The position numbers and the translations under genes were made by a program. Under the pieces are notes generated by a model that was not told the DNA's origin, searched no databases, and was given only the letters and a program-made list of their open reading frames with translations. DNA of 64,000 nucleotides from Ancylostoma caninum (taxonomy: Eukaryota > Nematoda > Chromadorea > Rhabditida > Ancylostomatidae): the NCBI GenBank assembly GCA_037903475.1, contig JBAJFG010000041.1, forward strand, positions 1,736,001 through 1,800,000. Direction: 5' to 3'. Below are positions 26,202 to 35,760 of this stretch, one piece after another (position 1 is the first letter of the stretch; each line of letters starts with the position of its first letter).

Positions 26202-26518
26202 ATATGGCATTTGGAAAGTACATCAGTGCAACTGCGGACCCAGTAGCTCACTCCGAGATGAATCGCCTGTACGGGTATCCACCAAATCTACCTCTCATTG
26301 ATCAGGAGACAAGCACGCGAGTTCCTTGTATTCCCTTATTATTCTTCTTCTTTCGCCTATTTCTCCATTTCATTACTACATATAAAGCAGCAGCGTGTCA
26401 CTAGTGCCTCAGCAACATATAGATGCTGCAATTTCGTTTCAGAAGAAAGTGCACAAGAGGTACCAGTACATCAAGTTAGCGGTCGCCGAAGAATATCGCA
26501 GTGATCTAAATTTGGGCC

Positions 26519-26993
26519 CGTATAAAATGCCATGACGGTGAGATGAACTCCAAGACTCACCACCACACTTCAAGCGATGACTGCATGTCAGCTCACATCC
26601 ACGGGGTACACATAGGATAGCGGATCATTGCCACCCACATCACTGCTACAGCACGCATATGCGAACAGAGGAAATAATCGCCCTTCTGGAAGCTGATCGC
26701 CTTCCTTAGCTGTGGAAATAGTGTGGGAGGCGAGTGGACGCAGAATTAGCTATCTCGACCGCCTCACTCTGCGTTCACCCGCTCCCCACACTATTTCCAC
26801 AGCTAGAGAAGGTGATCAGCTTCTAAAAAGGCGATGATCTACCTTGTTGCCACATGCATGCTCTAGCAGTTACGTGGCTGGCGATGATCTGCTATCCTAT
26901 AACTCATGGATGTGAGCTGGCATGCAATTATCGCCTAAAGCCTGGTGGTGAGTTTTGGAGTTCAATTCACCGCCATGACACTTTACTAAGCGC
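26519..26993. mobile_element. 475-bp foldback element (long imperfect palindrome)
   Basis: Two arms of about 225 bp (about 26,521-26,750 and 26,764-26,990) are imperfect reverse complements around a centre near 26,757. Matching blocks include GATGAACTCCA versus TGGAGTTCAATTC, CAGCTCACATCC versus GGATGTGAGCTG, and GCTGTGGAAATAGTGTGGG near the centre. There is no coding capacity. It fits a foldback/MITE class transposon; transcription would give a long hairpin RNA. Confidence 0.75.
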
Positions 26994-27031
26994 CTTGATG
27001 AATGACTTGAAGTCGACAAAGTACTGTCTAC

Positions 27032-27170
27032 CTGTGGCGGACGCAGGAGCAGCTCCCCCCCCCCCCGAAAATGGGTCGCCAAATTTTCGAAACTACTTTA
27101 CAATGCTCCTATATACAAATAAAAATCTTGTATTAGTCTATTTTTAATTGCTTATTTTTACTATTCAATT
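27032..27170 (+). mobile_element. truncated copy of the CAGTGGCGGACGCAG hAT-like MITE
   Basis: TGTGGCGGACGCAG followed by a C-run, then GGGTCGCCAAATTTTCGAAA and AATAAAAATCTTGT, matches the left part of the intact element at 38,597-38,873. The right inverted repeat is absent. Confidence 0.7.
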
Positions 27171-27828
27171 TGGGACCATCGTTCGCTGTTGCCACCGCAG
27201 TAACTCAAGAAACGGTGGAATGTGTGGATTCCATAAATTCGCATACCAAGCTCGATGGCGAGAGAACTCCCACCCAACGGTGTTGGACACAATTTCGTCA
27301 TTCACTGCCTCCATACCTTTTCCGGGGACGTCAGTGCCAGCACCAAAACCATCATCTGCTATCGAACCTGCACTAGCCACACTGCAGCTGGACCTTATTC
27401 GAGCCTACTCGCACCAGAACAGAACGAAATCCGAGCCAAATCTGACGGAACGGGAGAGGCGTGTTAATTAATAGTTAATCGATCACAAGAAAGAGCTTCG
27501 ATAGTGTGAGCGACAAAAGCGAAGATTTTGTGGTGCTAACACAAACAATGGACAAGAAACTTGTGAGCAAAGATCTATCCGACTCAATGACTTACGAGAA
27601 ATCGTCCAAAACTGATTTTGGCAAAGTATCAAACGAACTCCGAAGCACAGACGTGCAGCCAACAGCATCCGTCCCAGCCGCGCCGCCTCTCGATCCCCGT
27701 GGTCGGACTCGTCGTTCCGGATAGACTATAAACGAGTATTGGGCAAGATTATGAACATGAGGACCGTCAAACGCTTCACCCTGACATTCCCCGCCGCCCC
27801 ACATACTACGCATTGGTCAAAACATACA
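27171..27828. other. unassigned stretch left of the BEL element
   Basis: Two plus-strand frames look mildly protein-like. One ends KSEPNLTERERRVN at 27,471; the other (27,506-27,724) reads DKKLVSKDLSDSMTYEKSSK and ends in a Pro/Arg tail. I could not link them by splice sites or to a family. They might be exons of a gene disrupted by the BEL insertion or parts of an older element. Confidence 0.25.
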
Positions 27829-27833
27829 AGATA
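27829..27833. repeat. 5-bp target duplication of the BEL element, left copy
   Basis: AGATA here recurs at 37,891-37,895 directly after the right LTR. Five bases is typical for BEL/Pao integrases. Confidence 0.85.
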
Positions 27834-28189
27834 TGTTGATGATTTATAAATCATCAACCTTATATTTCTTATAACTTTTAGAATCAAAGATCAATTGTGT
27901 ATTTACCCATGAGCTATTTCTTGCCAGAAGTTGTACTCAGGTATCTAATCACTCAACTTAGAGTGACAATTGAGCAGTCGGGGTCGACCCTTAGCGCGGC
28001 ACCCCTTTGTATCGTTATATCCATTGGCACTTTAGCCACAGCAGTTCCTTATCGGGTCAACCCCGCCCATTTCTGGGTGCATAAAAGGGGCGCCCGAATG
28101 TATATTGTACTCGTCTGTATTATCTACCGTGTGCGGGAATAAATCTGTGATTCCCAGTCGTCCACCCCATCACTTGGCTGCCCTACAAA
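27834..28189 (+). repeat. 5' LTR of the BEL element
   Basis: It begins TGTTG and ends ACAAA. The first 25 bases hold a perfect 24-bp palindrome (half-site GTTGATGATTTA, 27,835-27,858). A TATA-like CATAAAAGG lies at about 28,080, and AATAAA at 28,138-28,143 would act as the polyadenylation signal in the 3' copy. Transcription would start between them. Confidence 0.95.
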
Positions 28190-29338
28190 TTGGTGCATCG
28201 GCCAGTGATCCTACCCTGAGTTCTCTTTGCGCGTCCTTCACCGAAGGAACCAGAGAACTTAGGCAAAAGACCCGCGTGTCAGCACACTAGCCACAAATCC
28301 TTGAAAACTCTCTTCGCGAGTCCTTCCACGAAGGAACCAGAGAGTGGGATAGGTTTTGAACGGCTAAAACCACTGTCAGACAGTCTTTTCTCTTGCGAGT
28401 CCGTCCGCGGAACCAGAGAAAACCAATAGACTGTAGCTAGGCGACAGTGAGCAACAGGACGAGCACAGCAAACGCTCCTCTTGTTAATACTTGGGAAGTT
28501 CAACCAGAACTCTCAGGTTTGGAAGCAGCACACTGCTCTGAAAGTCTCATTCCCTCGCGAGTCCGTTCAAGGAAGCAGGGAAAATCAAAGAGGCTTGAGC
28601 CAGACGAGCAGTGTGCAACAAGTCGAGCAACGCGAAAGCTTGTCTTGCTTCCAGCTCGAGCAGTTCAACTCAAGAACTCTCGAGTTCCAAAAAAAAAACA
28701 GCAAAGCGACCAAGCTTTGCCGTTTAATAGACAAAGGTCTCGGCTTCCAATTGCCAGCCTTTGTTCTATAATCGAGCCTTCACACAGCAGGGCACGATTA
28801 CTGGTAGGGTCCAACACCCTCACCAGTGGAAAAAGACAGTAAAGCGTCCACACTACGCTTACTGCTCTCTCAACAGAGACCAGGCACCTCCATTGCCAGT
28901 CTCTCAGTCGCCCTTGCCTACGCAAAGGCACAATTCCTAGTGAGGTCCACGCACCTTCACTGAGGAAAAAACAGCACAGCGTTCAAGCCGACCAGGCACG
29001 CTTGCTGTTTACTAGTACAGCTCAGGCTCATCAATAGCCAAGCTTGCTAGTTAACCAGAGTGTCTTCATCAGACAAGGCACCACGTCTGGTTGTGATCCA
29101 AGCATCCTTGGCATCACTCGAAGAGAGGCACCGCATCCGAGCCTATCAGGCCAGCCTGTTCTCTCATAACTGAGTCAAGGCACACCAGCTGCCATACTCA
29201 ATAAGTTCACCTGCAGCAAGCAAGGGCCGAACTCAAAAGGTTGCAGACACTTGTCTCGACCTTCATCAACCACAGAACAGTGACCAAGCTTTCTGTGCAT
29301 CGAAGAGCAAATACTAAGCAGAAGCCAGTCAAACAAAA
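28190..29338 (+). promoter_or_regulatory. BEL untranslated leader with a tRNA-Gly-type primer site and repeated stem-loops
   Basis: TGGTGCATCGGCC at 28,191-28,203, one base after the LTR, fits the complement of the 3' end of a tRNA-Gly(GCC) and is the likely primer-binding site. Downstream are four related hairpins with outer stems 28,219-28,226/28,252-28,259, 28,307-28,313/28,339-28,345, 28,386-28,393/28,415-28,422 and 28,550-28,555/28,577-28,582. Each encloses a GCGA-GTCC...GGAA-C core, while stem bases differ and still pair. A second hairpin family, each preceded by GGCAC, lies at 28,800-28,827, 28,936-28,965 and 29,093-29,117. The block with hairpins 3 and 4 is a ~163-bp tandem duplication. 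Roles in packaging, dimerisation or translation are guesses. Confidence 0.7.
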
Positions 29339-32300
29339 ATGGCCGAGCTGCAAGTATTTAAGGCAAAAATCAACAACGCCTGCTCTCTCATCAAGTCAAT
29401 AGAGGCTGATGTCAAGCGCCTGGACAAGCCGTTTACATTTCCCGAAGAAAGGAAAGAGTGTGAAGAATATGTAAGGACAAAAGCAGGAGAATTGACACAC
29501 CTTCTTACCACCATACAAAGTGCAGTAAAACTGCAAGAAACCCAGACCAATGCTGCAATAAATCACATTGCTGGGAGGAGTGATCAGAAAGAAAGAGAAA
29601 AGCTGATGACAGAGCCCAATAAGCATCTAGAAGTCGAGTCTCATCAGCTAGAACTGTCAGCAGTGCAGTGGCAGAACAAAGTCCAGTTCAGGCAATACGA
29701 ACTGGGACAGCAATCCACTCTTCTGCACAGCACAGCACCTAGCATTTCCAGTCAGACAATGAATGACAGAGAAGGAACCGCAGCCAGCAGCGTAACGGAA
29801 AGGAGTGAAAGGCTCATCAAGATCAGGAAGCCTCTCCTTGAAATACCATCATTCTCTGGCAATTACAGAGAATTCAACAGCTTCTGGACAGTGTTCGAGT
29901 CGCTTATCCACAACGATGAGCTCTCCGACACCGACAAATTCCTCTACCTCAAGCAAGCCCTAAAGGGGAAGGCAGCTGCCGCACTAAGCTGTATTCCTGT
30001 CATAGGAGACAGATACAGTACGGCTGTAGACATCTTGAAGAAACATTTTGATCGCTCTGCCAACATGGCAGACATCATCATCAACGAAATCGAGCGTCTT
30101 CAAAGAGCTCTGGACAATCCCAGAAGCTGCCGAGAAACGTTCGAGGCAATTAACGCGAGGATCATTCACCTGGAGCAGACCGGGATGGCGATGAACGCAG
30201 ACCGAATATGGCGCCGCATGATTCTCTCCAAATTTCCTGAAGTAATCTGCACTATGGTAATCCAGAAGGAGTCGGAGTCCGATCACTCATTCGATGTCAG
30301 CGAAATCATGGGCATGATCGACACAATCATCTCTCTTCGAGAGACTACAGCTCTTACAACAGAGACACTATTCGCGAAGGACAATCAGCGAATCAACTTT
30401 CCCCAGATAAGCGTCAACAAACCGAGATGGGATGAAAGAATGAACACACCGAGAAGGCAGAAAGGGATGTGCTTATGCGGACAACCGCACTCACCACATA
30501 GCTGCCCAAAGTTTACAACTCCTCAGGCGCGCCGCTTTGAAGTACGAAAACAGAAGGCATGCTGGAGGTGTTTTTCGAAGAATCATCAATCTAAGGATTG
30601 TACCATCATGGGATTGTGTCCCAAATGCAAAGAAGGACACCATTCATCGCTCTGCTTATCGGAAACAAAAAGGCAGGACACAAGCTATCTCGCCCTTCCA
30701 AGACAACCAGGAAGGAACGTCCAACTGCCACCAGCGGCTCGTACACAACAGCCGCCAGTCAATGGAGTCAACCGCAATCACCGCCATCAAGGTGACAACA
30801 GAAATGTCCAGACCATGCATAACCAGCAGAATGGACGCCAGATACCCACACTGGACAACACCACATCGATCACCAATCAGTTTGTCCTACAAATCGCGAC
30901 CGCGATGATATTCAATGAAGCTGAGTGGGACTACCAACCAGTCACACTACTCCTCGACTCTGGAGCTCAAAAAAGCTTCATCAAATCCGGAATCAGCGAA
31001 GAGCTCAAGCTCAGGATCACCGGATCCACGTCATTCACCACCTCTGGAATGGGTGAATTACAAGAAACCTTCAATTCCAATGAAGTACAAGTCACTCTGA
31101 AGGGCCTCTACAGTCCTAAGAAGTTGAAGAAACTGTCAGTGCATACGAAGCAAAAACTAACGACATCCGTGACCACGGCAGAGCTATCAGAAGCGGACCT
31201 CAACTTCATATCGAGCTCTAACGTTTCCATCGCTCAACAGACACTTGCAAGGACAAATGTCTCACCAGACTTGCTCATTGGGCAAGACCTTCTCAGTACT
31301 ATCATAGACCATGGTAGTCCTGTGCTTACGCTTCCTTCAGGGCTCATCCTAACACCGACCGTCTTCGGGTACACCATTTCTGGAACCAGCCTGACGAAAG
31401 CGAAGGCTAGCGCTGAAGTTCATGGAAGCGCATTAGTGATTGCCAGCCCCGCCGTTTCTTCACGAGAAGTTTATAAACAGGACATCAAGAACCTGTACGA
31501 ACTGGAATCACTTGGACTGAAGACGGAGAATGATCCTGACGAAGCCTCCATCATCAAGTTCATGGATGACTACAGGAAGACGATTCAAATAAAGGAAGGA
31601 GTGATTACAGCCGGCTTTCCCTTCAATGAAAACGTCGACAAACTGAAGGATAACTTCAACATCGCATTTCGCCGCTTACAAGCTCTCCTTCGCACACTAC
31701 GCGACGACAAGGAAAAGTTTCGTATTTACGATGACACGTTCCAAACGTACATCAAGGAAGGGATTATAGAGGAGTGCGCTTTCAACCCAACAGGAGTAAC
31801 AGCATTCTATCTCCCTCATCGACACGTGTGGACACCTGGAAAGAGCACCGAGCTACGAGTTGTATTTGACGCATCATCTCATGGAAGGAACGAACTCAGT
31901 CTCAATGATGTCATATACGAAGGCCACGCTCTCACCCCATTGATCCACGAAGTTCTCTTGCAGTTCCGTACGCATAAGAACACAATGGTCGCCGACATCC
32001 AGAAAGCCTTCCTACAGATAAGGCTTCCGGATCACCACCGTGATGCGACAAGATTTTTATGGATTAAAGATCTAGACTCTCCAGCAGAAGGTGACAACGT
32101 CAAGTACTACCGCTTCTGCAGAGTCCCATTTGGAATAAATGCAAGTCCAGCTATTCTGAATCAATCCATTCTCAAGCATATCGAGCAGGAAAACAGTCCT
32201 ATAGGGAAAGAACTGTCCAAATCCTTATATGTGGACAACATTCTCCTCGAAGGAGAAACTTCCGACGACTTGATCAGGAAATACACTGCCTCCAAACAGG

Positions 32301-32695
32301 TATTCTCTTCAATCGGAATGAACCTGCGTGATTACCTGTCCAACTCTTCAACAGTCAACGGGAGCATCAAAGAGTCGGACAGAGCAAAAGACAAGGAGAT
32401 CAAAGTGCTCGGACTCAGTTGGAACTCAATCGACGACACCCTCTCCTTCACATGCACTGACAAGACGCAGAAGAAGATCTCCAAAAGGACGGTGCTCAGT
32501 CAGATAAACGGATTCTGCTTTGATCCACTGGGACTACTTACTCCCCTCATTGTACCAGCCAAGGTGTTCCTACAGGACATTCATAAAATGAAGCTGGGAT
32601 GGGACACGCCTCTGCCAGACGAAGCAAGCCAACAATGGAACTCAATTAGAAGCAACATTATCGGCTTCAGAAAATCAATCCCAAGGAAGGCATAG
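29339..32695 (+). CDS. BEL/Pao gag-protease-reverse transcriptase
   Basis: 1,118 codons starting at the ATG after the leader. Coiled-coil-like N-terminus; DUF1759 gag core around 165-330 (EIPSFSGNYREFNSFW); two zinc knuckles near 410-440 (CWRCFSKNHQSKDC and CPKCKEGHHSSLC); DUF1758 aspartic protease with LLLDSGAQKSF near 535; Pao reverse transcriptase from about 800 (ELRVVFDASS, MVADIQKAFLQIRL, FCRVPFGINASPAILN). The RT catalytic box is YVDN, with Asp966 followed by Asn967, where most RTs have two Asp. The frame stops at a TAG just before RNase H and continues open in the same frame, so this is the first part of one polyprotein. Confidence 0.95.
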   Translation: MAELQVFKAKINNACSLIKSIEADVKRLDKPFTFPEERKECEEYVRTKAGELTHLLTTIQSAVKLQETQTNAAINHIAGRSDQKEREKLMTEPNKHLEVESHQLELSAVQWQNKVQFRQYELGQQSTLLHSTAPSISSQTMNDREGTAASSVTERSERLIKIRKPLLEIPSFSGNYREFNSFWTVFESLIHNDELSDTDKFLYLKQALKGKAAAALSCIPVIGDRYSTAVDILKKHFDRSANMADIIINEIERLQRALDNPRSCRETFEAINARIIHLEQTGMAMNADRIWRRMILSKFPEVICTMVIQKESESDHSFDVSEIMGMIDTIISLRETTALTTETLFAKDNQRINFPQISVNKPRWDERMNTPRRQKGMCLCGQPHSPHSCPKFTTPQARRFEVRKQKACWRCFSKNHQSKDCTIMGLCPKCKEGHHSSLCLSETKRQDTSYLALPRQPGRNVQLPPAARTQQPPVNGVNRNHRHQGDNRNVQTMHNQQNGRQIPTLDNTTSITNQFVLQIATAMIFNEAEWDYQPVTLLLDSGAQKSFIKSGISEELKLRITGSTSFTTSGMGELQETFNSNEVQVTLKGLYSPKKLKKLSVHTKQKLTTSVTTAELSEADLNFISSSNVSIAQQTLARTNVSPDLLIGQDLLSTIIDHGSPVLTLPSGLILTPTVFGYTISGTSLTKAKASAEVHGSALVIASPAVSSREVYKQDIKNLYELESLGLKTENDPDEASIIKFMDDYRKTIQIKEGVITAGFPFNENVDKLKDNFNIAFRRLQALLRTLRDDKEKFRIYDDTFQTYIKEGIIEECAFNPTGVTAFYLPHRHVWTPGKSTELRVVFDASSHGRNELSLNDVIYEGHALTPLIHEVLLQFRTHKNTMVADIQKAFLQIRLPDHHRDATRFLWIKDLDSPAEGDNVKYYRFCRVPFGINASPAILNQSILKHIEQENSPIGKELSKSLYVDNILLEGETSDDLIRKYTASKQVFSSIGMNLRDYLSNSSTVNGSIKESDRAKDKEIKVLGLSWNSIDDTLSFTCTDKTQKKISKRTVLSQINGFCFDPLGLLTPLIVPAKVFLQDIHKMKLGWDTPLPDEASQQWNSIRSNIIGFRKSIPRKA

Positions 32696-35600
32696 GAGAA
32701 AGATCCGAAAGCTGAGCATACCCTGTCTATTTTTGTCGACAGTTCCAAAAGAGCATATGCATGTAGCCTCTATGTCACAACAACTGCAAAAGATGGAAAA
32801 GTGGATACGCAACTCTTCACGGCAAAATCAAAGGTGGCACCGTTAAAAAAGGAACAGACCATTCCAAGACTAGAGCTACTATCAATCTTCCTTGGATTAA
32901 GCGTCGCGGAATCGACCATATCGAAGAGCGGTGTCAAGTTCGCGAGAGTGAATGTTTTCAGCGATTCTACAATTGCATTGTCCTGGGTACACACCAGCAA
33001 AAAACTCCCTCCAACAGTCACGACACTGGTTCAGAAGATCGGTTTCGCAACAGAGAGGATACAAACATCAAGTCCAGTCATGTTCTACCACGTTCCGACG
33101 GACGAGAACGCTGCAGATTGTGCGACAAGGGGAGTCGCCAAGCAAGAATTTGCTGAATCCAATTGGTGGACAGGACCGAAGTGGCTCAATTATCCATGCG
33201 AAACCTGGCCAGTAACTCACATCAATAACCTGGACCGAAACACTTTTGAAGACGTCGAAACACTCGCTGTCCAGAGTATCGAGCAAGAGAAAGCAGATGC
33301 TATCTGGCCCGTAGAAAGAATCAGCAACTACTCCAAGCTAAGAAGGATAGTCGCCTACTCTCTCCGCTTCATCCGCCATTCAAGCAAGAACACGCGTCTA
33401 CAGCTTCTGGACAGTGGCGTTCAAACATTGACGCCAAATGCATCGGAGATCGAGCTCGCAGAAAAGTGCATAATAAAGCAGGAACAGAATATCCATGGTA
33501 CATCCGCTGCTATCCAGAACAAGCACTTCAACGTAGGATACGACAATGAAGGCATCTTGAAAAGGTTCGGAAGGATCCAGCATGCCGATGTGCTCAAGGA
33601 CTTAGCCAGCCCGATGTATATACCTCGACAAAGCATTCTCGGAACAAGAATCGCAGAGAATATACACAGAAGCATGGCGCATTGTGGGAGCAACCAACTT
33701 GTCTGTGAACTCCGCCAACGATTCTGGATTCCTAAGGATAAAGCACTCTGCAAGAAGACTGTGCGAAACTGTGTGACGTGCAAGAAATTCAATTCTGCAC
33801 CATTCAGCTATCCAGATATGGGCCCGCTCCCCAAAGAACGGGTCAGACAAGCTCCACCATTCTCTCACACGGGGGTCGACTACATGGGTCCAATAGTCAT
33901 CCGACTGACATCTGGCGAAGACGAGAAACGCTATGTCGCATTGTACACATGTCTAGTCACCCGACTAGTACACCTTGAAGTAGCCGCAGATCTGTCAGCG
34001 AAAAGCTTTCTGCTTACCTTCAAGAGATTTATCGCACGCCGAGGAGTGCCACAAAAAATCATCAGCGACAATGGAACCAACTTCCGACTCAGCGAATCCA
34101 TCCTGAGCAATAATCTGCACGAGGATGAAGGAGAAGATGTTCCACTATTCCTCGCCGAACACCGGATCGCCTGGCACTTCATACCCCCAGCATCACCATG
34201 GATGGGAGGAGTATGGGAGAGAATGGTCGGCATAGTGAAAAGAGCTCTTCAAAAAACCATAGGAAGGCGGAAGTTGTCATCTGAACTACTTCACACCACA
34301 TTATGCGAAATCGAAAGCATCGTGAACTCAAGACCATTGACTAGCATTGGAGATCAAGACTCTCCTTGTCAATTCTTGCGACCGGTAGACTTCATCTACA
34401 AAGACGTGCGCCTCGGAAGCACACAACTCACGCCGTCAGACAATGATGAAGACGATCCCGACTACCGGACTACTCCAGAACTGTCGTCCCAAAAGGAAGC
34501 GCGGACTGCTCTCTCCGAGACAGAAAAGCTCACGAAAAAATTCTGGACCATTTGGAAGCACGACTACCTTCTAGAACTTCGAGATCGTCACCATCTGTTC
34601 GAAAGAAGGAAGAAATCGACAAATCGTGATCCACAAGTCGGAGACATTGTACTGCTAGACGAAGAGTCTCAACTTAGTCGAGGTCAATGGCCAGTGGCGG
34701 TCATACTCGAGCTCATCACAAGCAGAGATGGCAAAATCAGGAGTGTGATTCTCCGAACTAGCACAGGTCGAGAAATCCAAAGACCGCTCAATCGCATTGT
34801 TCCATTGGAAATTCGATCCTCTGTAGATGATGACGAAGAAACAGATACCACATCAACCAGCAAAGGAGGGATGTTGTCCAAGGTCAAGAAGATTCTCAAG
34901 AGGAAACCTTCCAACGAGATCGTACAAACAAGGAAGCAACCTCCGAGGGCCGCCAAAAAGCCAGTAGACTGTGGAGCAACTAGTACATCTGTCACCGCTC
35001 GCGGCTCCACGAAATCTCTCACCAGCTCAGTCATGATCACTTTGTGCATGATAGCCATGATTTTCAACAACACGGCCTCGGCAGCCGTACTGTCATGCTC
35101 GAAGCTGGGAGTTAACATCAATGCTAGTGTAGCGACACCATCGCAGCTGTGCATCAACTACAAAGACTGCGGGATGGTTCCTCCAAAGGCAGGGCCAACA
35201 GAAGTCGCCCTTCCCTTCAAATATCGGATAGCTGAACACAAAGTTCAGTGGCGAACGATCACAAACACAGTCCAGCACATGGAAACGATCATCTGCCCGC
35301 CAGTCGACATCTGCAGCACGATCACTTGCACATTCTGCGCGGAATTCTTCGGGAATCCCCAATGCGCACCGGAACTTGTGACCTTGATCGCTGCACTCTT
35401 TCTCTACATCATCATCTCCCTCACCTGGTTTCTGTGCTACATCGGATTTCGAGCAAAACTTCTACTCGGTCCCTGTCGAAGCAAAGGAATGCAGGAAGAT
35501 GAACAAGTTCAACAAGTGGAACGTATAGAGCTAAAAGGACCTGTGGAAATTTGTGTGCGCTCTCACCCTATGCAATCAAGGATCATAACGTTCGCAGCCG

Positions 35601-35760
35601 TCATGATGTGTTGTTTCCAGCTAGCAAGCACATGCCAGTACACTCATACGCTGACATCCAACAACACCCTATGTACCAGAAGGAATGGAATCCTCAATTG
35701 CCGTTACATCATGGAGAACAGGATCACCCTGAGCGAACACCGCCCTCACGCCTGCTTCAG
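32696..35760 (+). pseudogene. BEL/Pao RNase H-integrase and first part of the envelope, downstream of an in-frame TAG
   Basis: It is in the same frame as gag-RT and separated from it only by the TAG at 32,693. RNase H-like domain 32,720-33,130 (IFVDSSKRAYACSLY, VNVFSDSTIALSWVH); integrase zinc finger 33,660-33,790 (HRSMAH...CVTC); integrase core 33,870-34,260 with the D-D-E triad in GVDYMGP, SDNGTNF and GGVWERM; DUF5641 module at 34,630-34,820. The frame then runs without a stop into an envelope-like region with hydrophobic segments near 35,025-35,085, 35,380-35,450 and 35,580-35,630 and many Cys, resembling the N-terminal glycoprotein portion of a phlebovirus-type precursor. At 35,761 the sequence switches into an inverted copy of downstream envelope, and the frame ends at 35,845. 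Confidence 0.9.

Noticed and set aside
26518..26993. CRISPR-like or microRNA cluster reading of the palindrome
   Set aside because: There are only two long imperfect arms, no regularly spaced short repeats, and the host is a eukaryote; the hairpin is far longer than a microRNA precursor.
27897..28142. 81-residue frame repeated identically at 37,598-37,843
   Set aside because: It is LTR sequence; the repetition comes from the two LTRs, not a duplicated gene.
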